A DNA stretch of 64,000 bases from NCBI GenBank assembly GCA_023386365.1, contig JAEWJX010000017.1:1-64000 (forward strand). Reading direction: 5' to 3'. Numbering within the stretch: position 1 is the first letter of the stretch; every line of letters begins with the position of its first letter. The notes beneath the pieces are model-generated. The model made no database searches, was not told where the DNA came from, and saw only the letters and a program-made list of their open reading frames with translations. Source of the DNA: Actinomycetes bacterium (GTDB lineage Bacteria; Actinomycetota; Actinomycetes; Actinomycetales; Microbacteriaceae). Positions 43,755-52,336 of this stretch are shown one piece after another. Both the position numbers and the translations under genes were made by a program.

Positions 43755-44131
43755 GCGCGCTCGTCGTGATCGCCGCGCTCGTCGCAGGAGCCCTCGGGGC
43801 GGTGCTCCGCTACGGCACCGCCCGGGCCTTCGCCGCGCATCCGTCGCGGCTGCCGTGGGCGGTGCTGATCGTCAACGTCGTCGGCTCGCTCATCGGCGGC
43901 ATCGCGCTCGGCCTCGCGCAGGCGGGCGTCTGGGATGCCGACCTGCGGCTGATCGTGCTGTCGGGCTTCTGCGGCGGCCTCACCACCTTCTCCACGTTCA
44001 GCGTGGAGACCATCCAGTTGACGCTGGAGGGGCGGATGCGCGCCGCCCTCGCATCCGTGGTCGCGAACCTCGTGCTCGGCATCGGTGCCGCCGCCCTCGG
44101 CTGGTGGGTGGTCACCCTGCTCCTCGCCTGA
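43751..44131 (+). CDS. crcB: fluoride channel FluC/CrcB, second subunit
   Basis: 126-residue four-TM FluC homologue with LGAVLRYGTA, VLIVNVVGSLIGG and the GGLTTFSTFS channel motif. GTG start overlaps the stop of the first subunit (GTGA). It keeps the full TTFSTFS core, while the first subunit has the shorter TTFSA, consistent with specialised halves of a heterodimer. Convergent with the ABC permease operon, 9 nt between stop codons. Confidence 0.93.
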   Translation: MSALVVIAALVAGALGAVLRYGTARAFAAHPSRLPWAVLIVNVVGSLIGGIALGLAQAGVWDADLRLIVLSGFCGGLTTFSTFSVETIQLTLEGRMRAALASVVANLVLGIGAAALGWWVVTLLLA

Positions 44132-44140
44132 CGGGCGGCG

Positions 44141-45010
44141 TCAGCCCTTCTCGCCGCCCTCCGAGGTCGACATGATGCGCCGCTGGAAGATGAAGAAGAT
44201 CACCGCCACCGGGATCGACATCAGCACCGCCGCGCCCAGCTGCAGCGGGTACTGGTTGCCACTGCCCAGCTGACCGGACGTGAGGGATGCGACACCGGTG
44301 GTGAGGGTGTTCAGGTCGGGGTCGTTGCGCGACACCACGAAGTGGGCGAATTCGTTCCACGACCCCTGGAAGCTGAGGATGAAGAGCGTGATGAGCGCGG
44401 GCGTCGCCATCGGCAGCACGATCGTCCAGAAGGTGCGGAACACACCGGCGCCGTCGATGCGCGCCGCCTCCTCCACCGACACCGGGATCGACTCGAAGAA
44501 CTGCTTCATGATGAAGATGCCGGCGGCGTCGATCATGATCGGGATCATCATGCCGGCGTAGCTGTTGTAGAGGCCCAGCTCTTTGAGGATGAGGAAGCGC
44601 GGGATCAGCAGCACCACGTTCGGCACCGCCATCACCGCCACGAGTGCCGCGAAGATCACCGCCCGCCCACGGAAGTGCAGCCGCGAGAGCGCGTAGCCGG
44701 CGAGCGAGTCGAAGAAGACGCGCCCGGTCGTCACGACGATCGTGATGAACAGCGAGTTCCCGGCCCACTGCAGAAGCGGCACCGTCGTGAAGAGGCGCTC
44801 GTAGGCGGCAAAGCTCCACGTCTCGGGGATGAGCGACAGCGGCTGCTGGGTGGCCTCTGCATCCGTCTTGAAGCTGCCCGAGATGGAGATGAGGAACGGG
44901 TAGATGTAGATGAGGGCGAGCGCGATGAGCAGCACGTAGCCGAGCGCCAACCCGATGAGGGATGCGCGCGAGCGGCCCGCGTGCAGGCGCGTCGGTGCGG
45001 CGGCGGTCAT
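44141..45010 (-). CDS. ABC sugar importer permease, MalG type
   Basis: 289-residue inner-membrane subunit with six TM segments and the EAA loop (EEAARIDGAGVFRTFWTIVLP) that contacts the ATPase. It begins with a 4-nt overlap with the MalF-type gene (ATGA) and closes the operon lacI-binding protein-permease-permease. No ATP-binding subunit is encoded here, so a shared ATPase such as MsiK is likely (established for actinobacterial sugar importers, inferred here). Confidence 0.93.
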   Translation of the reverse strand: MTAAAPTRLHAGRSRASLIGLALGYVLLIALALIYIYPFLISISGSFKTDAEATQQPLSLIPETWSFAAYERLFTTVPLLQWAGNSLFITIVVTTGRVFFDSLAGYALSRLHFRGRAVIFAALVAVMAVPNVVLLIPRFLILKELGLYNSYAGMMIPIMIDAAGIFIMKQFFESIPVSVEEAARIDGAGVFRTFWTIVLPMATPALITLFILSFQGSWNEFAHFVVSRNDPDLNTLTTGVASLTSGQLGSGNQYPLQLGAAVLMSIPVAVIFFIFQRRIMSTSEGGEKG

Positions 45011-46131
45011 CGTCTGCTCCGCTCGTCGGCGGGCGGAATCGGCCCGGCGTGCGCCTGGACGGCGGCGGCGCTGCGACGCAACCGCATCACCGAGCGCGCC
45101 TCGCGCCGCTGACCCGAGCGACCGAGGTCACGGTCGCGCAGCACCCAGCGCTGGAACAGGGTGAGCACCACGATGATGCCGAACAGGATGAACGAGATCG
45201 CGGCACCCTGGCCCCACTTGAGGTCGGTGAAGGAAGTGTCGTACGCGAGGAACGCGGGGGTGAGCAGCGTCTTCGCCGGCGCCCCGCGACCGGTGAGGTA
45301 GATCTGGTCGAACACCTGCCAGGTGCCGATGAGGCCGAGCGTGAGCACCGTGAAGAGGGTGGGCTTCAGCATCGGGAGCGTCACCGAGAAGAAGCTGCGG
45401 AAGGGACCCGCGCCGTCCATCATGGCCGCCTCCTCGATCTCGGCGCCCACGTTCTGCAGCGCCGCGAGGAACAGCAGCATGAAGGTTCCGGATGTGGTGA
45501 AGATGGCCAGGATGATGAGCACGCACATCGCCACCGACGGCCCTGCGAGCCAGTCCCACCAGGTGAGGCCGAGGGGGCCGGCGGCGGCCGAGGCGGCAGA
45601 TCCGTCGATCTGGAACCACCCGAGCACGATGTGCAGCACGCCGGTCGGATCGGCGAACCAGTTGGGCCCGTTGATGCCGAACCAGCCGAGCACCGCGTTC
45701 ACCGCACCGGATGAGGTGAACAGGAAGATGAAGATCGTGGTGATCGCGATGGAGCTGGTGACCGACGGGAAGTAGAACGCGGTGCGGAAGAATCCGCGGC
45801 CCCGCAGCATCCGCCGGTTCACCTGCACGGCGAGGAAGAGTGCCAGCGCGGTCTGCAGCGGCACCACCGCGAGCACGTAGTAGAGGTTGTTGCGGATCGA
45901 GGTGCCGAAGTCACGCTGGGCGAGGCCCGAGTCGACGAGCACCTTCGCGTAGTTCTCGCCTCCCACAAACGACGAGTTGCCGAGCGGCGAGCCGAGCCCG
46001 TTCCAGTTGCTGAGACTCACCCACAGCGCGAGCAGGATCGGGAGCACGAGGAACACGCCGATGATGAGGATCGCGGGTGCGGTGAACGCCCAGCCGTAGC
46101 GGGCTTCGTTCCCGCGGATCCCTCTGCTCAT
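45007..46131 (-). CDS. ABC sugar importer permease, MalF type
   Basis: 374-residue permease with six TM segments and the EAA loop (EEAAMMDGAGPFRSFFSVTLP). A loop of about 55 residues between TM3 and TM4 (NGPNWFADPTG to WWDWLAGPS) is larger than in E. coli-type MalF permeases with short loops but occurs in actinobacterial relatives. A basic 35-residue tail (RQRREARSVMRLRRS type) follows the last TM. ATG at 46131 follows GGGGAGC; 29 nt separate it from the binding-protein stop. Confidence 0.93.
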   Translation of the reverse strand: MSRGIRGNEARYGWAFTAPAILIIGVFLVLPILLALWVSLSNWNGLGSPLGNSSFVGGENYAKVLVDSGLAQRDFGTSIRNNLYYVLAVVPLQTALALFLAVQVNRRMLRGRGFFRTAFYFPSVTSSIAITTIFIFLFTSSGAVNAVLGWFGINGPNWFADPTGVLHIVLGWFQIDGSAASAAAGPLGLTWWDWLAGPSVAMCVLIILAIFTTSGTFMLLFLAALQNVGAEIEEAAMMDGAGPFRSFFSVTLPMLKPTLFTVLTLGLIGTWQVFDQIYLTGRGAPAKTLLTPAFLAYDTSFTDLKWGQGAAISFILFGIIVVLTLFQRWVLRDRDLGRSGQRREARSVMRLRRSAAAVQAHAGPIPPADERSRR

Positions 46132-46160
46132 CGTGTGCTCCCCGTGCTCCCTGTCTCAGC

Positions 46161-47396
46161 TCAGCCGTTCGCCTCGTCGAGGGCCGCCTGCAGCGAATTC
46201 TGGAACGACGCGAGCACGCCCTCCAGGTCGACGCCGCCCGAGGCGAGACCCTCCAGCTGGGCATTGAAGTCACCCACGACGGCTGCCGAGCCCGCGAAGT
46301 TCACGGGGCTGACGGCGTAGTCGTTGCTGGCGACGAACGACGCGTAGTCGGGGTACTTCTCCGCGTAGCTCGCAGCCCCCGACTCGGTCGACGGGATCAC
46401 GCCGAAGGCGTCGGCGAACGCCAGCTGCTGCTCGTCGGAGGTGAGGTACTCGACCAGCGACACGGATGCGTCGCGGGTGTCGGAGTTCGCCGGCACGCCC
46501 CAGCAGTTGCTGAACGTGAACGTCGACTTGCCGCCCGGACCCTCGGGCAGCTCGTAGGCGGCCCACTTCGTGTCGGGGTAGTCGGCGGCGATGCCCTTGA
46601 TCCAGGGGCCCTCGATCACCATCGCGGCCTTGCCGGCGCCGAGCGCCTCGCCACCCCATCCGGCGTCGATCTCGCTCGGGAACTTGAGCACGCCCGCGTC
46701 GTGCAGCTTCTGCACGTACTCGAGGCCGGCCAGGTTCTCGGGGGAGTCGGCGGTCGCCTCGGTGCCGTCATCGTTCACGAGAGTGCCGCCCGCCTGGTTC
46801 ATGAACACACCCAGACGCGCGTACTCGAGGCCGAACGAGAGGCCGACGGTGCTGCCGCTGGTGAGCTTCGTCGCGACCGCTTCGAGGCTGTCCCAGTCGG
46901 TGGGGATGTCGGCGTCGGTGAGTCCGGCGGCCGCCCACAGGTCGGTGTTGACGATCAGGCCGAGCGTCGAGAAGTCCTTCGGCGCGCAGACGAACTCACC
47001 GTCGAAAGTGAAGGTGTCGACGAGCGACGGGTAGAACTGGTCGGCATTCGACAGGTCCTGCGCGTAAGTGTCGAGGTAGCCGTTGGTGGCGTAGTTCGCG
47101 AACTGGTCCCAGCCCATGTAGAAGAGGTCGGGGGCGTCATCGCCGGCGAACCCCTGGCTGAGCTGCTGGTTGAGGTCGTCGGCGGCGATGACCTTCACCG
47201 TGGCGTCGTTGTCAGCGGCCCACGCATCCGCGGCGGCCTGCACGGCCTCCGTCTCGGCGGGCCCGCTGGAGCCGATCAGGATGGTGAGCTCGCTGCTGCC
47301 CGAGTCACCGGTGTCGCCGTTGCCGGCGCAGCCGGCGAGCATGACGGCCGAAGCCGCCGCGAGGGCGACGGCGCCGCCCCACGTCTTCTTGCTCAT
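46161..47396 (-). CDS. ABC sugar importer binding lipoprotein
   Basis: 411-residue solute-binding lipoprotein with lipobox L-A-G-C (Cys23), a Gly/Asp/Ser linker and a family-1 sugar-binding fold (LTILIGSSGPAETEAV). I chose ATG at 47396 because AGAGGAAG lies 5 nt upstream; the ATG at 47411 is inside the regulator's end. It follows the LacI-type regulator by 11 nt. With the divergent debranching-type enzyme, an alpha-glucan-derived oligosaccharide is the likeliest cargo (inference). Confidence 0.93.
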   Translation of the reverse strand: MSKKTWGGAVALAAASAVMLAGCAGNGDTGDSGSSELTILIGSSGPAETEAVQAAADAWAADNDATVKVIAADDLNQQLSQGFAGDDAPDLFYMGWDQFANYATNGYLDTYAQDLSNADQFYPSLVDTFTFDGEFVCAPKDFSTLGLIVNTDLWAAAGLTDADIPTDWDSLEAVATKLTSGSTVGLSFGLEYARLGVFMNQAGGTLVNDDGTEATADSPENLAGLEYVQKLHDAGVLKFPSEIDAGWGGEALGAGKAAMVIEGPWIKGIAADYPDTKWAAYELPEGPGGKSTFTFSNCWGVPANSDTRDASVSLVEYLTSDEQQLAFADAFGVIPSTESGAASYAEKYPDYASFVASNDYAVSPVNFAGSAAVVGDFNAQLEGLASGGVDLEGVLASFQNSLQAALDEANG

Positions 47397-47407
47397 GGAT
47401 CTTCCTC

Positions 47408-48502
47408 TCATGTGTGATCGCCGGGCTCGGTGCCATCGGCTTCCTCGACGGGCGCCAGGTGACTCGACCGACGCACGACAAGCTGGGGGGTGATGAGGCG
47501 GTGGCCGGTCGCGTCCGCGCCGCTGCCGTGAGGCAGCACGCGACGCCCGTCGGCGCCCATCAGGAGTTCGAGGATGGCGGCGGCGACCTCGGCGAGGTGC
47601 TGGTCGACGCTGGAGAGTCCGACCGCCTGCGCGACGGGGGTGTTGTCGAAGCCCATCACGGGGAAGTGCGGGTAGCCGGCCTCGCGGACCGCCATCATGG
47701 CGCCGAGGGCGACCGAGTCGCTGACGCAGACGAGGCCCTCGAGCTCGGGGTCGCGGCGCATGTGCTCCTCGACGGCGACGCGCGAGGCGGCGACCGCCTC
47801 GGTGGTCTCGAAGGTGAGTGCGTCGAGGTCGCCGTCGCTCAGGTGGGGGAAGGCCTCGTGCATGGCGTCACGCCATCCGGCGCGCCGGTCGTCTCCGGTG
47901 CCGGATCCGTCGGGCCAGCCGAGGAACCCGATGCGGGTGAGGCCGCGTCCGATGAGGTGCCGGGTGGCGAGGGCGGTGCCGGCACGCCCGTCGACGTCGA
48001 CCCAGAGCCGCTGCGGGTCGTCGAGCCGCTCGGCGCCCCACGGTCGGCCGAACGACACGAACGGGATGCCCTCCTGGGCGAGCCAGTCGATGCGGCGGTC
48101 GTCGTATGCGGTGTCGGTGAGCACGAACGCGTCGACGTCGGCGCCGTCGCGCAGGGTGCGGTACTGCTCGATCTCATCGAGGGGGTCGCGGGCGGTGAAG
48201 AGCGTGACGCGCAGACCGCGTTCGGCGGACTGCTCGGTGAGCGCATGGAGGAAACGGTCCTGAATGGCGCCGGAGATGCCGCGCGGCAGCGGGTCGAGGC
48301 GGATGCCGATGGTGGAGCTCGCGCGGGTGCGGAGGCGACGGGCGGATGCGTGGGGTCGCCATCCGAGTTCGCGCACGGCCTGCTCGACGCGCTCCCGCGT
48401 CTCCGGTCGCACGATCTCGGGGCTGTTCATCACATTCGAGACCGTCTGACGGGAAACGCCGGCGAGCCGCGCCACGTCTTCCACCGTGGGGAGCTGTGCC
48501 AC
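47408..48502 (-). CDS. LacI-family transcriptional regulator
   Basis: 364-residue repressor: N-terminal HTH (TVEDVARLAGVSRQTVSNVMN, residues 6-26), hinge helix (SARRLRTRASSTIGIR) and a periplasmic-binding-protein-like effector domain. First gene of the importer operon. Two LacI-type operators with central CG lie in the 158-nt gap to the divergent glycosidase; one overlaps that gene's -35, so it likely represses both directions until the sugar is present. Confidence 0.94.
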   Translation of the reverse strand: MAQLPTVEDVARLAGVSRQTVSNVMNSPEIVRPETRERVEQAVRELGWRPHASARRLRTRASSTIGIRLDPLPRGISGAIQDRFLHALTEQSAERGLRVTLFTARDPLDEIEQYRTLRDGADVDAFVLTDTAYDDRRIDWLAQEGIPFVSFGRPWGAERLDDPQRLWVDVDGRAGTALATRHLIGRGLTRIGFLGWPDGSGTGDDRRAGWRDAMHEAFPHLSDGDLDALTFETTEAVAASRVAVEEHMRRDPELEGLVCVSDSVALGAMMAVREAGYPHFPVMGFDNTPVAQAVGLSSVDQHLAEVAAAILELLMGADGRRVLPHGSGADATGHRLITPQLVVRRSSHLAPVEEADGTEPGDHT

Positions 48503-48522
48503 CCCGACCTCCCTTGGTCATC

Positions 48523-48536
48523 CTTGATCGATCCAA
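48523..48536. promoter_or_regulatory. LacI-type operator O1
   Basis: CTTGATCGATCCAA, near-palindromic around the central CG, 21 nt upstream of the regulator's start codon. It differs from the perfect operator 34 bp away at two positions. Confidence 0.7.
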
Positions 48537-48556
48537 CGGCGTCAGGCAGATTACCG

Positions 48557-48570
48557 TTTGATCGATCAAA
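48557..48570. promoter_or_regulatory. LacI-type operator O2
   Basis: TTTGATCGATCAAA is a perfect 14-bp palindrome with central CG. TTGATC inside it is the -35 box of the glycosidase promoter, so bound repressor would block RNA polymerase directly. Confidence 0.85.
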
Positions 48571-48586
48571 TCGTCGGTGTTATGTT
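48558..48586 (+). promoter_or_regulatory. promoter of the debranching-type glycosidase
   Basis: -35 TTGATC (48558-48563), 17-nt spacer, -10 TATGTT (48581-48586). The start codon lies about 75 nt downstream, leaving a real 5' leader. Confidence 0.75.
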
Positions 48587-48660
48587 ACCTGGCGAGCCGA
48601 TGGTGTCAACGGGTCGGCTCTCTCGAACACCGAAAGTCACGAGCAGCGAAGGTCGTCCGG

Positions 48661-50538
48661 ATGCCTGCAAACGATGCGACAGGCCGTCAGCCTCTCCTGC
48701 ACGACGCGGTCGCCGCCCTCCGTGCACCCACCCAGGTGTGGTCGCGCCCCTCGGGTGAGATGACCCAACCGATCGACGGCATCTACGTGTCAGATGTGCG
48801 CGTCGCGAGCGGCTTCCGCGTGCTCGTCGACGGCGAAGCCCCCGAGCCGATCGCGACGCTCGAAGACGGTGCGGACCGCATCCGCTTCGTGTCGCTGCTG
48901 CGCGGCCTCGACGACCACGGCGCCGACCCCGACGTGCGGCTCTGGGTGGAGCGTCAGGTTCGGGGCGACGGCGTCGAGCATGTCCTGCGGATCGAATCGC
49001 GACTCGCCCGCCCGGCGGTGTGCGATCTGGTGGTCGAACTACACCCCGAGTCGACGCCCGTCGACGTCGTGAAGACAGGACGCGCATCCACCCCCGCCGA
49101 ACCACGCATCGACGGCGCCAATGTGTCGTGGGGCGACGAGGCCGTCACGGTCACGCTGCGTGCGGACGATGCCGCGATCTCGACCACCGACGGGACGCTG
49201 CGGATCGCGTGGCGGGTCGAGGTGCCGGTCGCCGGCTCCGTCGAGCGAGTGGTGTCTCTCGACGCACAGGATGCGCTCGCCGTCGTCGCCACGCCGCCCA
49301 CCCCCGCCCCGTGGACCGCACCCGACCTGCCCGACGCGGACGACCGCCTGCAACGCTGGGTGCACCGGGCACTCGACGACCTCGACGCCCTGCGACTCAC
49401 GCGGGTCGGCTCGTCCGACGAGTTCTTCGGCGCCGGCGCCCCCTGGTTCTTCACCCTGTTCGGGCGGGACTCGATCTGGGCCGCGCGCCTGCTGCTCTCC
49501 CTCGACACCTCGGTCGCCGCGGGCACCCTGCGCACACTGGCCTGCCTGCAGGGGTCGACGACCCACACGGCGACCGCGGAGCAGCCGGGCAAGATCATCC
49601 ACGAGGTGCGGCGCGCCACCCTCGAACTCCCCGACGAGGGCGTCGAGCTGCCCCCGCACTACTACGGCACCGTCGACGCCACCCCGCTGTGGGTGTGCCT
49701 GCTCGCCGACGTGCGCGAACGCGGGCTCTCGGATGCCGAGACGGAGGCGCTGCTACCCGCCCTCGAGGCGGCGCTCGCCTGGATGCGCGACTTCGGCGAC
49801 AGCGACGGCGACGGGCTGCTCGAGTATGTCGACGAGACGGGTCGCGGCCTCTCCAATCAGGGCTGGAAGGACTCCGGCGACTCGGTGCAGTGGCGCGACG
49901 GCGCCCTCGCGCAGGGTCCGATCGCCCTCGCCGAGGTGCAGGCGTACGCCTACGAGGCGGCCACCCGCGGCGCCGACCTGCTCGAGCAGTTCGGGCGTGA
50001 CGCATCCGAGTGGCGCGCGTGGGCGGCCCGGCTCGCCGAGCGCTTCCGGGAGTCGTTCTGGGTGTCGGATGCCGAGGGCCGCTACCCGGCGATCGCCCTC
50101 GACGCGAACAAGCGCCCCGTCGACTCGCTCACCAGCAACATCGGGCACCTGCTCGGCACGGGCCTACTCGACGACGCCGAGTCGCGACTGGTCGCCGAGC
50201 GGCTGGTGTCGCCGCGGCTGGATGCCGGATTCGGCATCCGCACGCTCGCAACCGGCTCCGGGGGTTACTGGCCGCTGTCGTACCACGGCGGCAGCATCTG
50301 GGCCCACGACACCGCCATCGCGATCCGCGGTCTGCACCTCGACGGCTTCGCCGACGAGGCTCGCACGCTGTCGGAGGGGCTGCTGCGCGCCGCGGTCGCG
50401 TTCGACTACCGCATGCCCGAACTGCACGGCGGTGACGCCGCATCCGACCTGACCCACCCTGTGCCCTACCCGGCGGCCTGCCGCCCGCAGGCCTGGTCGG
50501 CTGCGGCCGCGATCACCGTGCTCGACGCCCTCATCTGA
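48661..50538 (+). CDS. amylo-alpha-1,6-glucosidase / glycogen-debranching family protein
   Basis: 625-residue enzyme with an N-terminal glycogen-debranching beta domain (about 20-215) and a C-terminal (alpha/alpha)6 barrel of the GH63/GH133-like type: GAPWFFTLFGRDSIW, LPPHYYGTVDATPLW, NQGWKDSGDSVQWRDG and YHGGSIWAHDTAIAIRG carry the conserved acidic residues (Asp in FGRDS and DGLLEYVDE). No signal peptide, so cytoplasmic. Divergent from the LacI-binding protein-permease operon, it likely hydrolyses the imported oligosaccharide. ATG at 48661 has AAGG 8 nt upstream; the ORF extends to 48577 but crosses the promoter. Confidence 0.87.
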   Translation: MPANDATGRQPLLHDAVAALRAPTQVWSRPSGEMTQPIDGIYVSDVRVASGFRVLVDGEAPEPIATLEDGADRIRFVSLLRGLDDHGADPDVRLWVERQVRGDGVEHVLRIESRLARPAVCDLVVELHPESTPVDVVKTGRASTPAEPRIDGANVSWGDEAVTVTLRADDAAISTTDGTLRIAWRVEVPVAGSVERVVSLDAQDALAVVATPPTPAPWTAPDLPDADDRLQRWVHRALDDLDALRLTRVGSSDEFFGAGAPWFFTLFGRDSIWAARLLLSLDTSVAAGTLRTLACLQGSTTHTATAEQPGKIIHEVRRATLELPDEGVELPPHYYGTVDATPLWVCLLADVRERGLSDAETEALLPALEAALAWMRDFGDSDGDGLLEYVDETGRGLSNQGWKDSGDSVQWRDGALAQGPIALAEVQAYAYEAATRGADLLEQFGRDASEWRAWAARLAERFRESFWVSDAEGRYPAIALDANKRPVDSLTSNIGHLLGTGLLDDAESRLVAERLVSPRLDAGFGIRTLATGSGGYWPLSYHGGSIWAHDTAIAIRGLHLDGFADEARTLSEGLLRAAVAFDYRMPELHGGDAASDLTHPVPYPAACRPQAWSAAAAITVLDALI

Positions 50539-50544
50539 CCCGGT

Positions 50545-51645
50545 TCAGTAGCCGAGCGCGCTGAGCGCCGACACCACCTGGCGCGCGATCGTGCGACCCG
50601 CACGGTTCGCGCCGATCGTGGATGCGGTGGGTCCGTAACCCGCGAAGAACACATTCGCGTTGCGGTATGCGGCGCCGCCCGCGACCGTCACGCCGCCCTC
50701 CTGCTCGCGCAGCTTCAACGGCGCCAGGTGGCGCAGCTCGGGGCGGAAGCCGGTGGCCCAGATGATCGCATCCGCGTGCTGGAATGTGCCGTCGGCCCAG
50801 CGCACGCCATCCGCCTCGATCCGCTCGAACATGGGCTTCGCGGTGAGCAGACCGCGGTCGATGGCCGATTGGATGCGGCGGGTGCGCGGCACGCCCGTGG
50901 TCGACACGATGCTCGGCAGGGCGCGGCCCTCGCGGGCGGCGGCATCCTGCAGCGTGACGGCGCGGGTTCCCCCCTCGATGTTGAGCTCCTGCTCCTCGAG
51001 GAACTCGATCGGGCGGCGCGTGACCCAGGTGACGTTCGCGGCCACGTTCTCGAGCTCCATCAGGAATCCGATGGCGCTCGTGCCGCCGCCGACGACCACC
51101 ACATCCTGGTCGCGGAACCCCTCCGCGTCGGCGTAGTCGACGGTGTGCACGTGGCGGCCCTGGAAGTCGTTCATGCCCGGGTACCAGGGCACGAACGGCG
51201 CACCCCAGGTGCCGGTGGCGTTGACGAGCACCTGCGTGGAGAACGTCTGGTCGCCGTAGGCGTCGTCGAAGGTCACCTCGAAGCCGTCGAAGGTGGCCCG
51301 CACCCGGCGCACGTCGGCCGGTCGCACCACCTGCAGCCCGTAGTGCTGCTCGTACTGCCGGTAGTAGTCGGCGATGATGTCGCGGGCCGGCGCCGAGCGG
51401 TCGGCCGTGTCGAAGCTGAGGCCCAGCTCATCCATGCCGGGCAGGTCGTTCACGCGGTGCGCGTAGCCGAGACGCAGCGCCTCCCAGCGGAACTGCCAGG
51501 CGCCGCCGGCACCCGGGCCGCGATCCAGGATGACGAAGTCGTTGCCGGCATCGAGGCCCAGCTTGCGCAGGTAGTAGCCGACCGACAGCCCGGCTTGACC
51601 GGCGCCGACGATCACGACGGCGGTGTCGGTGGGCCGGTCGGTCAC
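50545..51645 (-). CDS. flavin-containing monooxygenase-like NAD(P)-binding protein
   Basis: 366-residue flavoprotein with the FAD-binding GAGQAG (14-19), the NADPH-binding GGGTSA (186-191) and the FMO/BVMO-type F-x-G-x3-H-x3-Y motif (FQGRHVHTVDY, 161-171), followed by WATGFRPEL. Resembles single-component monooxygenases or putative thioredoxin-reductase-like oxidoreductases of actinobacteria; substrate unknown. GTG at 51645 has TAACGT 7 nt upstream and no Shine-Dalgarno, so probably leaderless. Convergent with the glycosidase, 6 nt between stops. Confidence 0.88.
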   Translation of the reverse strand: MTDRPTDTAVVIVGAGQAGLSVGYYLRKLGLDAGNDFVILDRGPGAGGAWQFRWEALRLGYAHRVNDLPGMDELGLSFDTADRSAPARDIIADYYRQYEQHYGLQVVRPADVRRVRATFDGFEVTFDDAYGDQTFSTQVLVNATGTWGAPFVPWYPGMNDFQGRHVHTVDYADAEGFRDQDVVVVGGGTSAIGFLMELENVAANVTWVTRRPIEFLEEQELNIEGGTRAVTLQDAAAREGRALPSIVSTTGVPRTRRIQSAIDRGLLTAKPMFERIEADGVRWADGTFQHADAIIWATGFRPELRHLAPLKLREQEGGVTVAGGAAYRNANVFFAGYGPTASTIGANRAGRTIARQVVSALSALGY

Positions 51646-51716
51646 CCGCTCAACGTTACCCGGCGCGCCCTGAGAACAGGCAGCGGATGTTCAGCACCGG
51701 CCCGTAGCCTCGGCGC

Positions 51717-52004
51717 ATGAGCCGCGTCCGCGAGACGATCCGCCGCAACCCGAAGGCCGACCGCGCCTACCGCACGGCGGTGGGCGTCACCGGCGGTGCG
51801 ACCGTCGCGCTCGGCGTCGTCCTCATCCCGCTCCCCGGCCCGGGTGCCCTCATCGCGCTCGGCGGGCTGGCGATCCTCGGCAGCGAATTCGAGGGCGCGA
51901 AGCGGGTGTCGGATCGCGCATCGGCCGCCGCGAAGGCGGGCGCCGCGAAGGTCGCGGAGCGCCGCGCCCGGAAGGCCTCGCGGAGCACTCCCGAGCCCGG
52001 CTAA
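51717..52004 (+). CDS. PGPGW/TIGR02611-family small membrane protein
   Basis: 95 residues with a hydrophobic hairpin carrying the family's IPLPGPGALIALGG core, then an Ala/Lys/Arg-rich helix. Widespread in actinobacteria, function unknown. TAGCCT (51705-51710) lies 6 nt before the ATG with no Shine-Dalgarno, so the mRNA is probably leaderless. It starts the plus-strand run that continues to DUF3073. Confidence 0.85.
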   Translation: MSRVRETIRRNPKADRAYRTAVGVTGGATVALGVVLIPLPGPGALIALGGLAILGSEFEGAKRVSDRASAAAKAGAAKVAERRARKASRSTPEPG

Positions 52005-52080
52005 AAACCGGTTGCGTGATAGACTCCCGCGGAGTTTATTCCGAGCCGAACAGGCATCCTGAATCATGAGGGGGTCACGC

Positions 52081-52281
52081 ATGGGGCGCGGCCGTCAGAA
52101 GGCAAAGCACACCAAGGTCGCCCGGGATCTGAAGTACTTCAGCCCGGACACCAACTACTCCGCACTCGAGCGCGAACTCGGTGGCAACCCCCGCCTTGAG
52201 GAAGACCTCGAGAAGTGGCCGGAGTACGCAGCCGACGACACAGACGACGACGACCTCGACGAGGACGTCAAGACCGCCTGA
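52081..52281 (+). CDS. DUF3073 protein
   Basis: 66-residue protein beginning MGRGRQKAKHTKVARDLKYF, the DUF3073 hallmark, and ending in a very acidic DDTDDDDLDED tail. I chose ATG at 52081, with GAGGGGG 5 nt upstream, over the ORF start at 52066. Commonly encoded near purM in actinobacteria, as here; function unknown. A small hairpin ACTCC-CGC-GGAGT near 52022-52034 precedes it. Confidence 0.93.
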   Translation: MGRGRQKAKHTKVARDLKYFSPDTNYSALERELGGNPRLEEDLEKWPEYAADDTDDDDLDEDVKTA

Positions 52282-52336
52282 CCGGCATGGGGCGAAAGTC
52301 CTAGGGCACGTTCGCGTCATCCTGCACGCTTGACGC

